A stretch of DNA of 64,000 bases from assembly GCA_026399075.1 (NCBI GenBank), contig JAPLRR010000086.1:18997-82996 (forward strand), read 5' to 3'. The DNA is from Methylococcales bacterium (GTDB lineage: Bacteria; Pseudomonadota; Gammaproteobacteria; Methylococcales; Methylomonadaceae). Under the pieces are notes generated by a model. That model saw only the letters and a program-made list of their open reading frames with translations, made no database searches and had not been told where the DNA came from. Shown one piece after another: positions 25,744-33,938 of this stretch. The translations under genes were made by a program, and so were the position numbers. How positions within the stretch are numbered: position 1 is the first letter of the stretch; every line of letters starts with the position of its first letter.

Positions 25744-26676
25744 TCAATCCAAAGCCGCCATAAATAAATCGTGATAATCATGTAGTTGTTCAGCGGTCAG
25801 CAAAAACACGCCATCACCGCCGCGTTCAAAATTGAGCCAATAAAAAGGTACATCCGGGAACGTGTCTTGTAAGGTTTGTGCACTGCTGCCCACTTCCATA
25901 ACCAACACGCCCTGTTCTGCCAAATAAGCCTTGGCATCAACCAAAATGCGCAAAACAATATCAAGCCCCGTCTCTCCGCCAATAAAGCCCATATCCGGCT
26001 CGGCACGGAACTCCTGTGGCAAGCCCGCCCATTCTTCCAAACACACATAAGGTGGATTGCTGACAATAACATCATACTGGGCAGCAGGCAGTCCCTGGAA
26101 CAAATCCGACTGGTGCAACACCACCGCATCAGCCATAAGGTGTTTATCGACATTGATTTGCGCCACTGCCAAAGCATCTACCGACAAATCCACAGCATCA
26201 ACCAAAGCTTCAGGAAACGCATAAGCGCAGGCAATCGCGATACACGCACTACCCGTACATAAATCCAAAATGCGCCCCACTTGCTCTTCATCAACCCAAG
26301 GCGAAAACCGTTGCTCTATCAGTTCCGCAATCGGTGACCTAGGCACCAGCACCCGCTCATCCACATAAAATGGCAAGCCGGCAAAAATCGATTCATGGGT
26401 CAAATAAGCGGCAGGGATGCGCTCATTGATACGGCGCCCAATAATAGCCAGCACCGCCTCGCGTTCAGGCACTGTCAACACGCAGTCAAAATAGGCTTCC
26501 GATAAGTTATAAGGCTGGTAGACGGTATGTAAAACCAACGCGGCGGCTTCATCCAGCACGGAAACCGTCCCTTGGCCAAAGTTGACCCCGGCTTGGGTAA
26601 AACGGCTGGCGGCCCAGCGTATATAATCGCGTAAAGTGGATAAGGACGTTAAAACATCAGGGGATAAGCTAAGCAT
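25744..26676 (-). CDS. prmB: ribosomal protein L3 glutamine methyltransferase
   Basis: A 310-residue SAM-dependent N5-glutamine methyltransferase. SAM motif I is [19 protein letters not shown], and the catalytic NPPY motif is in [38 protein letters not shown], then [10 protein letters not shown], distinguishes PrmB from PrmC. Immediately upstream of aroC, as in E. coli and many relatives. Confidence 0.95.
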   Translation of the reverse strand: MLSLSPDVLTSLSTLRDYIRWAASRFTQAGVNFGQGTVSVLDEAAALVLHTVYQPYNLSEAYFDCVLTVPEREAVLAIIGRRINERIPAAYLTHESIFAGLPFYVDERVLVPRSPIAELIEQRFSPWVDEEQVGRILDLCTGSACIAIACAYAFPEALVDAVDLSVDALAVAQINVDKHLMADAVVLHQSDLFQGLPAAQYDVIVSNPPYVCLEEWAGLPQEFRAEPDMGFIGGETGLDIVLRILVDAKAYLAEQGVLVMEVGSSAQTLQDTFPDVPFYWLNFERGGDGVFLLTAEQLHDYHDLFMAALD

Positions 26677-27256
26677 TATTGAATTAAAAGGCTAATGAAA
26701 AGGTACAGGACAACACAGGAGGGGGATTTTAAACCAAATGCGGCGGCGGGTGGTAAGTTTTAGCGTCTGATGTGGTGTTACGGGAAATTTATGGGTATTT
26801 TACCCCTACGGATTCCCGCCCAGGCATTTATCGCTTAGCAAGAATATCGCGAATTTCAGCCTTAAGGAATAGACTTAAATTATAGGGTTTACCCCAGCCT
26901 GACTATTCTCCCCCCACATAAAGCCGCCCTATACGATGTGTCGTTGGGCGAACCGTCTGTCCGATCAATGACGGCAACGAACGGAAGCAGGCACTTCACT
27001 TGATGGCCTTGCTGCCCTCAACTGGCCATAGGTAATTCCAGATGGAGTTGCCGCACTGGGGAGCAAGATTACCTTTGCCATGTCGTTCTGCTTATATCCC
27101 TCTGCATTTACTACCGCAATCTGGTATCTTTATCCTTGAAATAGCGGCTGATAGTTACTCATCTGCCCTCCCGTCTTTAGTCGGATTGAAAAAATGCTGA
27201 CTATAGCGGCTACCCCCGTTTTCCGATATTTAACGATTGCACTTATGAGTTAACTT
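26677..27256. other. 580-bp intergenic region, no gene recognised
   Basis: Separates divergent prmB and the DUF4239 gene. No long frame with coding character was found. The stretch about 26940-27090 looks like unclassified intergenic sequence with mixed GC content. Promoters for both sides should lie here but no consensus was convincing. Confidence 0.4.
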
Positions 27257-28045
27257 ATGTCCGCCCTGTTAATTGCGTCCATTATTTTTGCCTTTATGTT
27301 AGGTGGCATGCTGCTGGGTTCAATCCTCCGTGTCATCCTGCCCGATGATCATACGCAAGCAGACTCCAAAGATATTTTGATGACCTCTGCCGGTACGATG
27401 GCTACGCTGATCGCTTTGATTATCGGTCTGCTGGTGACTTCAGCGAAAGGTACATACGATGATACATCCTCAACTATTACCCAAACGGGCGCGGATATCA
27501 TTACACTCAACTATTATTTGTCCAGTTATGGGCCGGAAGCGGAAGCCGTGCGGAAGCATTTACCCCAGGCCATTACCGCTGCAATCGAACGTATTTGGCC
27601 TAACGAAAGCACGCATGGGGCCGATTTGGCGAAAATGGAAAGTGAAACTGAAATGACTGCTGTTTATCATAAGATTCTTGAACTCTTGCCAAAGAATGAC
27701 TCCCAAAAATATCTTCAAACTCAAGCCTTGCACTTAATTGATAATATGCTGCGGTCGCGATGGATGTTAATTGAGCAGTCACAGGATGAATTACCGAGGG
27801 CATTTCTTGTGGTACTCACCTTCTGGCTCACCGTCCTGTTTGCCCAATTTAGCCTATTGGCCCCCCGAAACCGGACAGCAATATCGGCATTAATCATCTG
27901 CGCAATATCGATGTCCGGCGCTATTTTCCTTATCTTGGAATTGAACCAACCCTTGGAGGGAACTATCAAGGTATCCAGCGCCCCACTCCATAAAGCGCTG
28001 ATATTAATGTCAACCAGCGGTGATAACCCGGCATTAGGTAATTAA
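27257..28045 (+). CDS. DUF4239-like membrane protein
   Basis: A 262-residue protein. Two N-terminal helices (LIASIIFAFMLGGMLLGSIL; TMATLIALIIGLLVTSAKGT) and two C-terminal helices (FLVVLTFWLTVLFAQFSLLA; ALIICAISMSGAIFLILELN) flank a cytoplasmic or periplasmic helical domain. This layout and the segment MTSAGTMATLIALIIGLLV match DUF4239 (bestrophin-like). Function unknown; a channel role is suggested only by distant resemblance. Confidence 0.8.
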   Translation: MSALLIASIIFAFMLGGMLLGSILRVILPDDHTQADSKDILMTSAGTMATLIALIIGLLVTSAKGTYDDTSSTITQTGADIITLNYYLSSYGPEAEAVRKHLPQAITAAIERIWPNESTHGADLAKMESETEMTAVYHKILELLPKNDSQKYLQTQALHLIDNMLRSRWMLIEQSQDELPRAFLVVLTFWLTVLFAQFSLLAPRNRTAISALIICAISMSGAIFLILELNQPLEGTIKVSSAPLHKALILMSTSGDNPALGN

Positions 28046-28210
28046 CTGTGTCCTGTACTTTCTGGAATCTGTTTTTAGGCACATTGGCATGTTTACCTAA
28101 TTTGATTGATTACTGTTAAAAATAATGTATGTTATCGACTTCCAAATGCTAGCTTGTTAGCTAACCCGGATATCACACCCCATTATATTGCAAAAGATCA
28201 GGAGTTATAA

Positions 28211-29725
28211 ATGAAAAGCAGCTTCAAGAAATACCTTCTTCCTGCGGTACTGCCTTGTTTGTTATGGGCAAGTTCGACATATGCAACAAACCCGCAGCAG
28301 CTGAAAATGACCACCCCAATTGCGCCAGGGGTAGAGGTACCAAACAAGGTCAAAACATCTATTGGCAATTTAAAGCTGAACTACGGCTACCCCGATGATG
28401 CAACTACGCAAAAAGTCTATGACAATCTAGATGCTTCGCGTGCGCTACAGGCTTATCTGCTGGCTATCCCGATAGTGAACCAAGTCGGTATGCGTGCCAC
28501 ACTCAGTGGGTTTGGGCCTGTAAACCAGACGGATGTCATCTGGGAAGACCTTGTTGATTCGAAAACTGTAGAACTTACGGCGAATGACAACACGGTTTAT
28601 AGCTTTATCTGGCTGGATAGCAAAAAAGGGCCACTGGTCGTTGAGATTCCGCCCATGGTACTGGGTACTATTGATGATTTCTGGTATAAATGGACTGCTG
28701 ACATCGGTATCACAGGTGAGGACAAAGGCAAAGGTGGCAAATATCTGATTCTACCACCTGGTTACACGGGTGAAATACCGCCCGGTTATTCGGTCGTGCG
28801 GCCAAATACCTACGGCAACTGGCTGGTCTTCCGGTCTTTTCTCGTTGATGGCTCGACTAAACCTGGCGTTGAATCCGTCAAAAAGTTCCTGAAGATTTAT
28901 CAGCTTTCTGAAGCGGCTAACCCGCCCAAGATGAATTTCGTTAATGCCTCAGGCATTCCTTCTAACTTTGTGCCACCAGCCGACTACGCATTCTGGGGTC
29001 TGCTGAACGAAGCCATCCAAGAAGAGCCCAGTATCGGCAGTGACCCTACAACGCTTGGTTTGTTCGCCTCGATTGGTATTGAAAAAGGCAAGCCATTCAA
29101 TCCCGATGCGCGGATGAAAAAGATTCTGACCGATGCCGCAAACATTGGCAGCGTGACCGCAAGGGCAATTGCCTTCAGAATCCGCGATAAAGATGCTTTT
29201 TTCTATCCCGACAGCCAGTGGCGCCTCCCTTTCTTCGGCGGCTACAAGTTTGAAAAATCACCTGGTGTGGCGAATCTGGACGGGGCTGCCTTCTATTATT
29301 ATTTTGCCACTGGCGTGACCCCCGCGATGGCGGAGAAAATGGTCGGCAAAGGTTCCCAATATCCTTGGCGGGCACAGGATGCAAAGGGCAATTCATTAGA
29401 TGGCGGCAAGAACTACAAGCTACACTTACCGCCGAATATCCCAGCGAAAGACTTCTGGTCAGTCATCGTCTATGATAACCAAACCCGCTCTATGGTCCAA
29501 ACTGACCAGAAATTCCCCAGCGTCAGCAGCCAGAACAAGGATATGGTCGTCAATAAAGACGGCTCGGTTGATGTCTATTTTGGCCCCAAAGCACCAGCCG
29601 GAAAAGAAGGCAACTGGGTACAGACTATCCACGGCAAAGGCTGGTTCATGATTCTGCGCTTGTACGGCCCGCTTGAGCCATGGTTCGACAAAACGTGGCG
29701 GCCTGGTGAGATCGAGCTGTACTAG
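28211..29725 (+). CDS. DUF1254/DUF1214 domain exported protein
   Basis: A 504-residue protein with a Sec signal peptide (KYLLPAVLPCLLWASSTYAT). The N-terminal half is DUF1254 (DVIWEDLVDSKTVELTANDN, TVYSFIWLDSKKGPLVVEIP) and the C-terminal half DUF1214 (FWSVIVYDNQTRSMVQTDQK, WFMILRLYGPLEPWFDKTW). Such proteins are common, exported, and have no established biochemical role. A GGAG box lies 9 nt before the ATG. It stands alone. Confidence 0.9.
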   Translation: MKSSFKKYLLPAVLPCLLWASSTYATNPQQLKMTTPIAPGVEVPNKVKTSIGNLKLNYGYPDDATTQKVYDNLDASRALQAYLLAIPIVNQVGMRATLSGFGPVNQTDVIWEDLVDSKTVELTANDNTVYSFIWLDSKKGPLVVEIPPMVLGTIDDFWYKWTADIGITGEDKGKGGKYLILPPGYTGEIPPGYSVVRPNTYGNWLVFRSFLVDGSTKPGVESVKKFLKIYQLSEAANPPKMNFVNASGIPSNFVPPADYAFWGLLNEAIQEEPSIGSDPTTLGLFASIGIEKGKPFNPDARMKKILTDAANIGSVTARAIAFRIRDKDAFFYPDSQWRLPFFGGYKFEKSPGVANLDGAAFYYYFATGVTPAMAEKMVGKGSQYPWRAQDAKGNSLDGGKNYKLHLPPNIPAKDFWSVIVYDNQTRSMVQTDQKFPSVSSQNKDMVVNKDGSVDVYFGPKAPAGKEGNWVQTIHGKGWFMILRLYGPLEPWFDKTWRPGEIELY

Positions 29726-29848
29726 CCCCCAAAATCCAGACTGGTGATAACAGGTGTCGTCTTGGTGGCTATCCCCTATTTCATCCGCTTGTGAGGGTAT
29801 TTGTCGGGTTACGGCTAGCGCCTTAACCCGACAATGAAGCAATGCGCT

Positions 29849-30661
29849 TTAACGGACTATTGTTTGTGCCCGCAGGGTTTGCCTAGCCTGCACCGGAGCT
29901 GGCAGGGCGTTGATTTCACGGGAGATGGCCCCATAAAGTTCCGGTGTCCAGCTAGGAAGTTGGGATATATCCGCTTTGAGTGGATAAATTCTTGGGTCGT
30001 GCGGGGCTATCACAACCTTGACGTTTTCGGTACCGACTTGCGCCACTAGGGTGAAAAGTTCTTCTATCGTTTCATCGCCCATGGCCAAGCAACCAATCGA
30101 AACAGCTTTACCATGGATAAAAATATCCGAGCCGGGCCGATGCCGCCCTTCCAGCTCCGCATGGTATAGGTCAAACTCATTGGGGTAGTTGAGCTTCATT
30201 GACAAATGGTAATTGCTGTTGGGGTTGAGGCTATCGATACGGTAAACCCCTTCCGGCACTTGCTTGTCACCCCGGCGCAATTTGGGGCCTGATAGGCCAC
30301 TAGCCGCCCGGATAGGGTAAGTGTGGATATGGCGAAATTCTTTATTATCCCTGGCCCATAGTTCCATTTTCATTTCGTGCTTTAAAGCCACTAGCGTTAT
30401 TTCCCTAGGGGGAAAAGACACCTTGGCCCGCGTAAAATAATTGTTGAGTTTGCGTATGGTATAAGGGCCGTAAATTTTCAGGACATCCTCTACCGCCCGT
30501 TGGCCTAGCGGCCTAATTGGCGAAAAGTAATGGCTTTTGTTTTGCACCTGTGGCTTTACCACTGGTACAGGCTTGACTGGAGCAACTGGCTTGTGTTCGG
30601 TACAGGCGGCAAGCAATGCCGTCAAGACTAAACTGGCAATGATTTTGACTGATGGTTTCAT
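29849..30661 (-). CDS. YafK-like L,D-transpeptidase family lipoprotein
   Basis: A 270-residue protein with a lipoprotein signal ending LTALLAACTE, so Cys20 is the likely acylated residue. The catalytic motif is HGKAVSIGCLAMGDE (H-G-x-x-x-S-x-G-C), the YkuD active site with nucleophile Cys. The YafK/DpaA group detaches Braun-type lipoproteins from peptidoglycan or forms cross-links. A proline/valine linker (PVAPVKPVPVVKPQVQ) follows the lipobox. Monocistronic. Confidence 0.88.
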   Translation of the reverse strand: MKPSVKIIASLVLTALLAACTEHKPVAPVKPVPVVKPQVQNKSHYFSPIRPLGQRAVEDVLKIYGPYTIRKLNNYFTRAKVSFPPREITLVALKHEMKMELWARDNKEFRHIHTYPIRAASGLSGPKLRRGDKQVPEGVYRIDSLNPNSNYHLSMKLNYPNEFDLYHAELEGRHRPGSDIFIHGKAVSIGCLAMGDETIEELFTLVAQVGTENVKVVIAPHDPRIYPLKADISQLPSWTPELYGAISREINALPAPVQARQTLRAQTIVR

Positions 30662-31399
30662 AGTGTACTGAATAAAATTGTGAGGATAATCCGATGGATG
30701 TGCCTAGATACGTGCGTTTACTTACCCCAGCAGCATCCGGCATACTTTGTATTTTATCATGTTAAGCCAATATCTAGGTAGGGTATCACAGTGCGTACCT
30801 TTAAAAATCAGTCTTAAATCAATGCTTACAGGTTTCTCCAAACAGCCCCACAGCAAAACCAACCTAAAGGCATTGTTAAGACATGAAAATAAGTTGAACC
30901 TCCAATCACTGGGGTCAAGCCGCAACGTGGTTAAAGCTAACGACTTCTACACTGAGTCTGTGGTGAACTGTGTGTTGATTTGAAAGAAACGCATCAACAG
31001 CATCCAATATTCTGGCATGGCAATAGCTTTGTCCGCACTCAGTGCTCACGTCCGCCGCCATATTTTCTAAGATGTATAGCTTTCCATCCAACCAATGCTG
31101 GCGTTTTACTCCCTTTAGTCTGGTATCCCCTCCACAAAATCCCCATTTGATAATACCTCCTATAGCGCATAAACCGTAACTTTACCAAATATTTGACCTT
31201 CCCTAAACCTGCATACAAAAGGCGGGTAAAAAACCTGACCACCTGACTGGAACATTGGGTTAGGTAATAAATTTAAATCGTGGGCCGCATGAAGCAATGC
31301 GAAATGCGGGAACGTTCGTACCACGAATACCCATATTCCGCTAGCTGCATACGGGCTACTTTTTTCCCGCCGCGCGTGTCCTAGTCGGCTGCTGGGCGG
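30662..31399. other. 738-bp intergenic region left of the FGE gene
   Basis: No supported gene. Short frames on both strands lack recognisable family features and ribosome binding sites. I searched it for a DGR template repeat (an adenine-rich version of the FGE C-terminal coding sequence) and saw none. Its right end (31367-31399) belongs to a 52-nt block shared with 33887-33938. Confidence 0.45.
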
Positions 31400-31418
31400 C
31401 TAGCTTGCTGGACTGGCT
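31367..31418. repeat. 52-nt conserved block spanning the FGE gene stop, copy 1
   Basis: Differs from 33887-33938 at two of 52 positions. On the minus strand it begins AGCCAGTCCAGCAAGCTAGC and ends GGACACGCGCGGCGG, with a CCCAG/CTGGG-type short dyad. In this copy the stop codon (31400-31402) falls inside the block; in the other copy the block is 3' of the stop. Conservation is therefore at DNA or RNA level. Confidence 0.8.
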
Positions 31419-32218
31419 GCCTGATGACCTCGGGCAAGACGAAAGCCCCTGCCGTAGCCAGCAAGGTTAGGCGAGGAGTTGCGACGGAAAGCAGAACGAC
31501 AGAGCCTACCGTAGCGGATCCACGAGCCGCCGCGCAACACACGGAAATCGCCTATAGCAGGGCCTAACGGGTCGGTCACAGCCCCACCAGGGTAAGCGCC
31601 ATATACATCCTGACACCATTCCCAGACATTGCCGTGCATTTCGTACAAACCCCAGGCATTAGGCGGCAAACTTTTTACCGCAACGGTTTGTTCACGATAG
31701 GCACTTTTCTTACCATTGTTATAAGGGTAGTTGCCATCAAAATTCACTAAACTAGCATCTATCTGATCGCCAAACGCAAACGGGGTGACCGTACCAGCCC
31801 TACAGGCATATTCCCATTGCGCTTCGCTGGGCAAATACAGCGCTAATTCGGGGTTTAAGCCATTCAGTTTAGCTATAAACGCTTGGGCATCGTGCCAGCT
31901 GACAGTATCCACGGGTTTTTCATCACATTGAAAATGGCTAGGGTTCGCTTCCATCACCGCAACCCATAAGGCTAGTGTGACGGTGGTATCCGCCAGCCAA
32001 TAACCGACGCTGAGAGTGACGGTATGCGGGGTTTCAATTGAAAAACGCTCAGCTTCGTCTAGCGGCGAACCCATCGTAAAAGTGCCTGATTCTATCCAGC
32101 GGAACATTTGTTGGACACCTTTATAAGTAAACGCCATCCAAAAGCCGATAGCATCTTCGCCCCATGCCGAAGCCCAAGGGGCGGGGAAATCTGGGGGTGG
32201 GTTATGGGGAGTGGGCAT
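31400..32218 (-). CDS. FGE-sulfatase (C-type-lectin-fold) protein with DGR-like variable C-terminus
   Basis: A 272-residue protein with no signal peptide. Segments are GEDAIGFWMAFTYKGVQQMF, RWIESGTFTMGSPLDEAE, the FGE/SUMF1 core LPSEAQWEYACRAGTVTPFA, GLYEMHGNVWEWCQDVY, and the C-terminal RVLRGGSW-x7-RSA-x-R-x4-P-x7-GFRLA, in which the x positions are the DGR variable pattern. Catalytic FGE cysteines are not evident, so it is probably a binding protein and not a sulfatase activator. GAGGATAATC precedes the ATG. It may act as an alternative recognition subunit for the MoxR/TIR locus 5 kb away. Variable positions are 31448-31519. Confidence 0.85.
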   Translation of the reverse strand: MPTPHNPPPDFPAPWASAWGEDAIGFWMAFTYKGVQQMFRWIESGTFTMGSPLDEAERFSIETPHTVTLSVGYWLADTTVTLALWVAVMEANPSHFQCDEKPVDTVSWHDAQAFIAKLNGLNPELALYLPSEAQWEYACRAGTVTPFAFGDQIDASLVNFDGNYPYNNGKKSAYREQTVAVKSLPPNAWGLYEMHGNVWEWCQDVYGAYPGGAVTDPLGPAIGDFRVLRGGSWIRYGRLCRSAFRRNSSPNLAGYGRGFRLARGHQAASPAS

Positions 32219-32405
32219 GATTATCCTCAGGGTGGTTTTTTGGTCGGCTTAGGCGAGCCGTATCCTGACATCGGCGTGGATTATAACCTACGCTGCGAAA
32301 AATGAGTTTATGCTGGTGTGGCTTAAGCTGCACCGTCCGAATGTGATAAACTCAACTATTGACCGTTTGAACCAGTTAATCTCCCGCCCAAGGAAAATTA
32401 AAATT

Positions 32406-33026
32406 ATGGCCTCGACACTAAATGGCCCATTAGGCGTGGGTGTAAACAAGCCAGTGATTGACAAAGGCACATCAGCCCGGATAGCCACGCCGACACCTGC
32501 TGCCAGCGGCTCAGAGCCGCCAACTCAAAACAAGGCCGCTTTACAAAGCGGCAATAACAGATTGGATGAAATCCGCAGATTGGTTCAAACAAACAACCTC
32601 TCTACGCTTGATGAAAACGTGATCATTTGTCAAATCTATATGGAGTCAAGGTTTGATGCACGCGCAGGGGCTGGACATAATGCCAAAGGTTTGATGCAGG
32701 TGCAACTGAATGCAGTGCAACAAGTTTATAAGTATCGCAAACAAAAAGAGATTGAGCACACGCCTAGCGACAAAATGACCGCTGAGCTTTTTAGCGAGGC
32801 AAAAAAATTTCATAAAAGTGCCAAGATGATGGATGAAGCGACCAATATTCAGATTGGCACTGAGTACATGCAGTATTGGCTGGACAACACTGACACCGTT
32901 GATGAGGCTTACAAAAAATATCGCGGCAAGTCTAATGGTGTTTACTACCGTAAAATCAAAGCGGCTGCCGACAAACTGTCGAAAAACCCGCAGTCTATGC
33001 AAATTTTGTTGGATATGGTGCAATGA
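32406..33026 (+). CDS. lytic transglycosylase (SLT-fold) protein, candidate effector
   Basis: A 206-residue protein from ATG 32406 (MASTLNGPLGVGVNKPVIDK). It has no signal peptide, although its target should be periplasmic peptidoglycan. The SLT core is visible: ENVIICQIYMESRFDARAGA with the catalytic glutamate in YMESRF, then NAKGLMQVQLNAVQQVY, TNIQIGTEYMQYWLDN and a YKKYRGKSNGVYYRKI tail. Overlapping its stop by 4 bp is a gene for a secreted protein. Cytoplasmic murein hydrolase plus secreted partner is the organisation of type VI or contact-dependent effector-immunity pairs. No secretion gene is in the window, so the delivery route is unknown. Confidence 0.75.
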   Translation: MASTLNGPLGVGVNKPVIDKGTSARIATPTPAASGSEPPTQNKAALQSGNNRLDEIRRLVQTNNLSTLDENVIICQIYMESRFDARAGAGHNAKGLMQVQLNAVQQVYKYRKQKEIEHTPSDKMTAELFSEAKKFHKSAKMMDEATNIQIGTEYMQYWLDNTDTVDEAYKKYRGKSNGVYYRKIKAAADKLSKNPQSMQILLDMVQ

Positions 33027-33604
33027 ATACGCGCCTAGTTTCAAAATGGGCGGCACTGCTGATACTGTGCCTAGCCTTGCAACCGGTCAACGCCGGGTCT
33101 AAAAAAACTGGCAAAGTGCTTTCCTGCCAACTGGGGGCGGGGCAATCAGTAACGCTGATACGCGAACATCGGATTGCCGACACCGCTGTCTATTATTTGC
33201 AACTGGCGAATGACCGCACGTTTTTGTTTGCAAACAATGAAGACGAGTCGCGCGGACGCAAAGTGGCTGCCGCGTGTTTGGGCGATAAAAAACAGCTGTT
33301 GCTGGTTTCGGGGGAGTTTTCCTCAAATTACCTCCAAGGCATAGTGTTGCGCTACAACCCGCAGACTAAACAAACGGAACGCCTCGACTTTGCCGAACGG
33401 GCACGCCCTAGCCACATTTACCTTAGCGGACAACAGATGTCAGTGGTGATCCCCAACCAAGGCCACGAAACGGACAAACCTTTTCTGCTTTACCGTTATG
33501 TATCAGGCGTAGGTGCAACTGACGAAGGTGTCGGTATCGATGCCTTACCGCCAAAAGACCAACAACTTATTATCCGTGTTGGTAAAACAGCCTTAATAAG
33601 GTAA
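33023..33604 (+). CDS. secreted protein, candidate immunity to the transglycosylase
   Basis: A 193-residue protein with a Sec signal peptide (WAALLILCLALQPVNAGSKK). Its ATG overlaps the stop of the SLT gene (ATGA). The mature part is beta-rich with no known motif (KVLSCQLGAGQSVTLIREHR, LLLVSGEFSSNYLQGIVLRY). Periplasmic location, small size and tight coupling fit an inhibitor protecting the cell from its neighbour's product. The role is inferred from arrangement only. Confidence 0.65.
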   Translation: MNTRLVSKWAALLILCLALQPVNAGSKKTGKVLSCQLGAGQSVTLIREHRIADTAVYYLQLANDRTFLFANNEDESRGRKVAAACLGDKKQLLLVSGEFSSNYLQGIVLRYNPQTKQTERLDFAERARPSHIYLSGQQMSVVIPNQGHETDKPFLLYRYVSGVGATDEGVGIDALPPKDQQLIIRVGKTALIR

Positions 33605-33936
33605 CAGGGTGTTTCGCAATTCTGCCCTACCCAATAGATGTTGGCGTAAAGGTTAGTGGTGTGCCGGAAACGGCCGTTTTCACTGGCGTCCAAACGGCCT
33701 TATTCCGGCCTGCGGGTCTGGGTCAATTCGGCTTCGGCTGTTTCAGGAAATCGTGCCGGAATGGCAAAAAATTTATAGTTCACTTTTTAAAGCCCTTTTT
33801 TATCCAATTAAAAACCGTATCCACTGGATTTATCTTAGCATTAACCGCTTGCCGCCGCCCATCCCCCGCCTGTGCCCCGCGCGCTACCGCCGCGCGTGTC
33901 CCAGTCGGCTGCTGGGCAGCTAGCTTGCTGGACTGG
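33605..33936. other. intergenic region with repeats, 3' of both convergent genes
   Basis: Positions about 33659-33716 are another copy of the GTGCCGGAAACGG repeat family. A GC-rich run (CCGCCGCCCATCCCCCGCC) lies at about 33851-33869. The region 33887-33938 is the 52-nt block shared with 31367-31418. No coding frame or DGR template repeat was seen. Confidence 0.5.
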
Positions 33937-33938
33937 CT
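33887..33938. repeat. 52-nt conserved block 3' of the large FGE gene, copy 2
   Basis: Lies just past the stop codon of the 932-residue protein (overlap of 2 nt) and differs at only two positions from 31367-31418. Position directly after a variable region is where DGR targets carry the homing-initiation and hairpin elements. Confidence 0.8.

Noticed and set aside
31039..31242. 67-codon minus-strand frame in the gap left of the FGE gene
   Set aside because: Basic, low-information peptide with no recognisable motif or ribosome binding site; likely chance.
31400..32218. Annotating the small FGE protein as a true formylglycine-generating enzyme
   Set aside because: No sulfatase gene nearby, active-site cysteine pair not evident, and the variable C-terminus fits a ligand-binding fold.
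30662..33936. Search for a DGR template repeat or reverse transcriptase near the FGE genes
   Set aside because: No A-rich version of the variable region and no YxDD-type polymerase frame were seen anywhere in the window; the DGR link rests only on the target-gene pattern.
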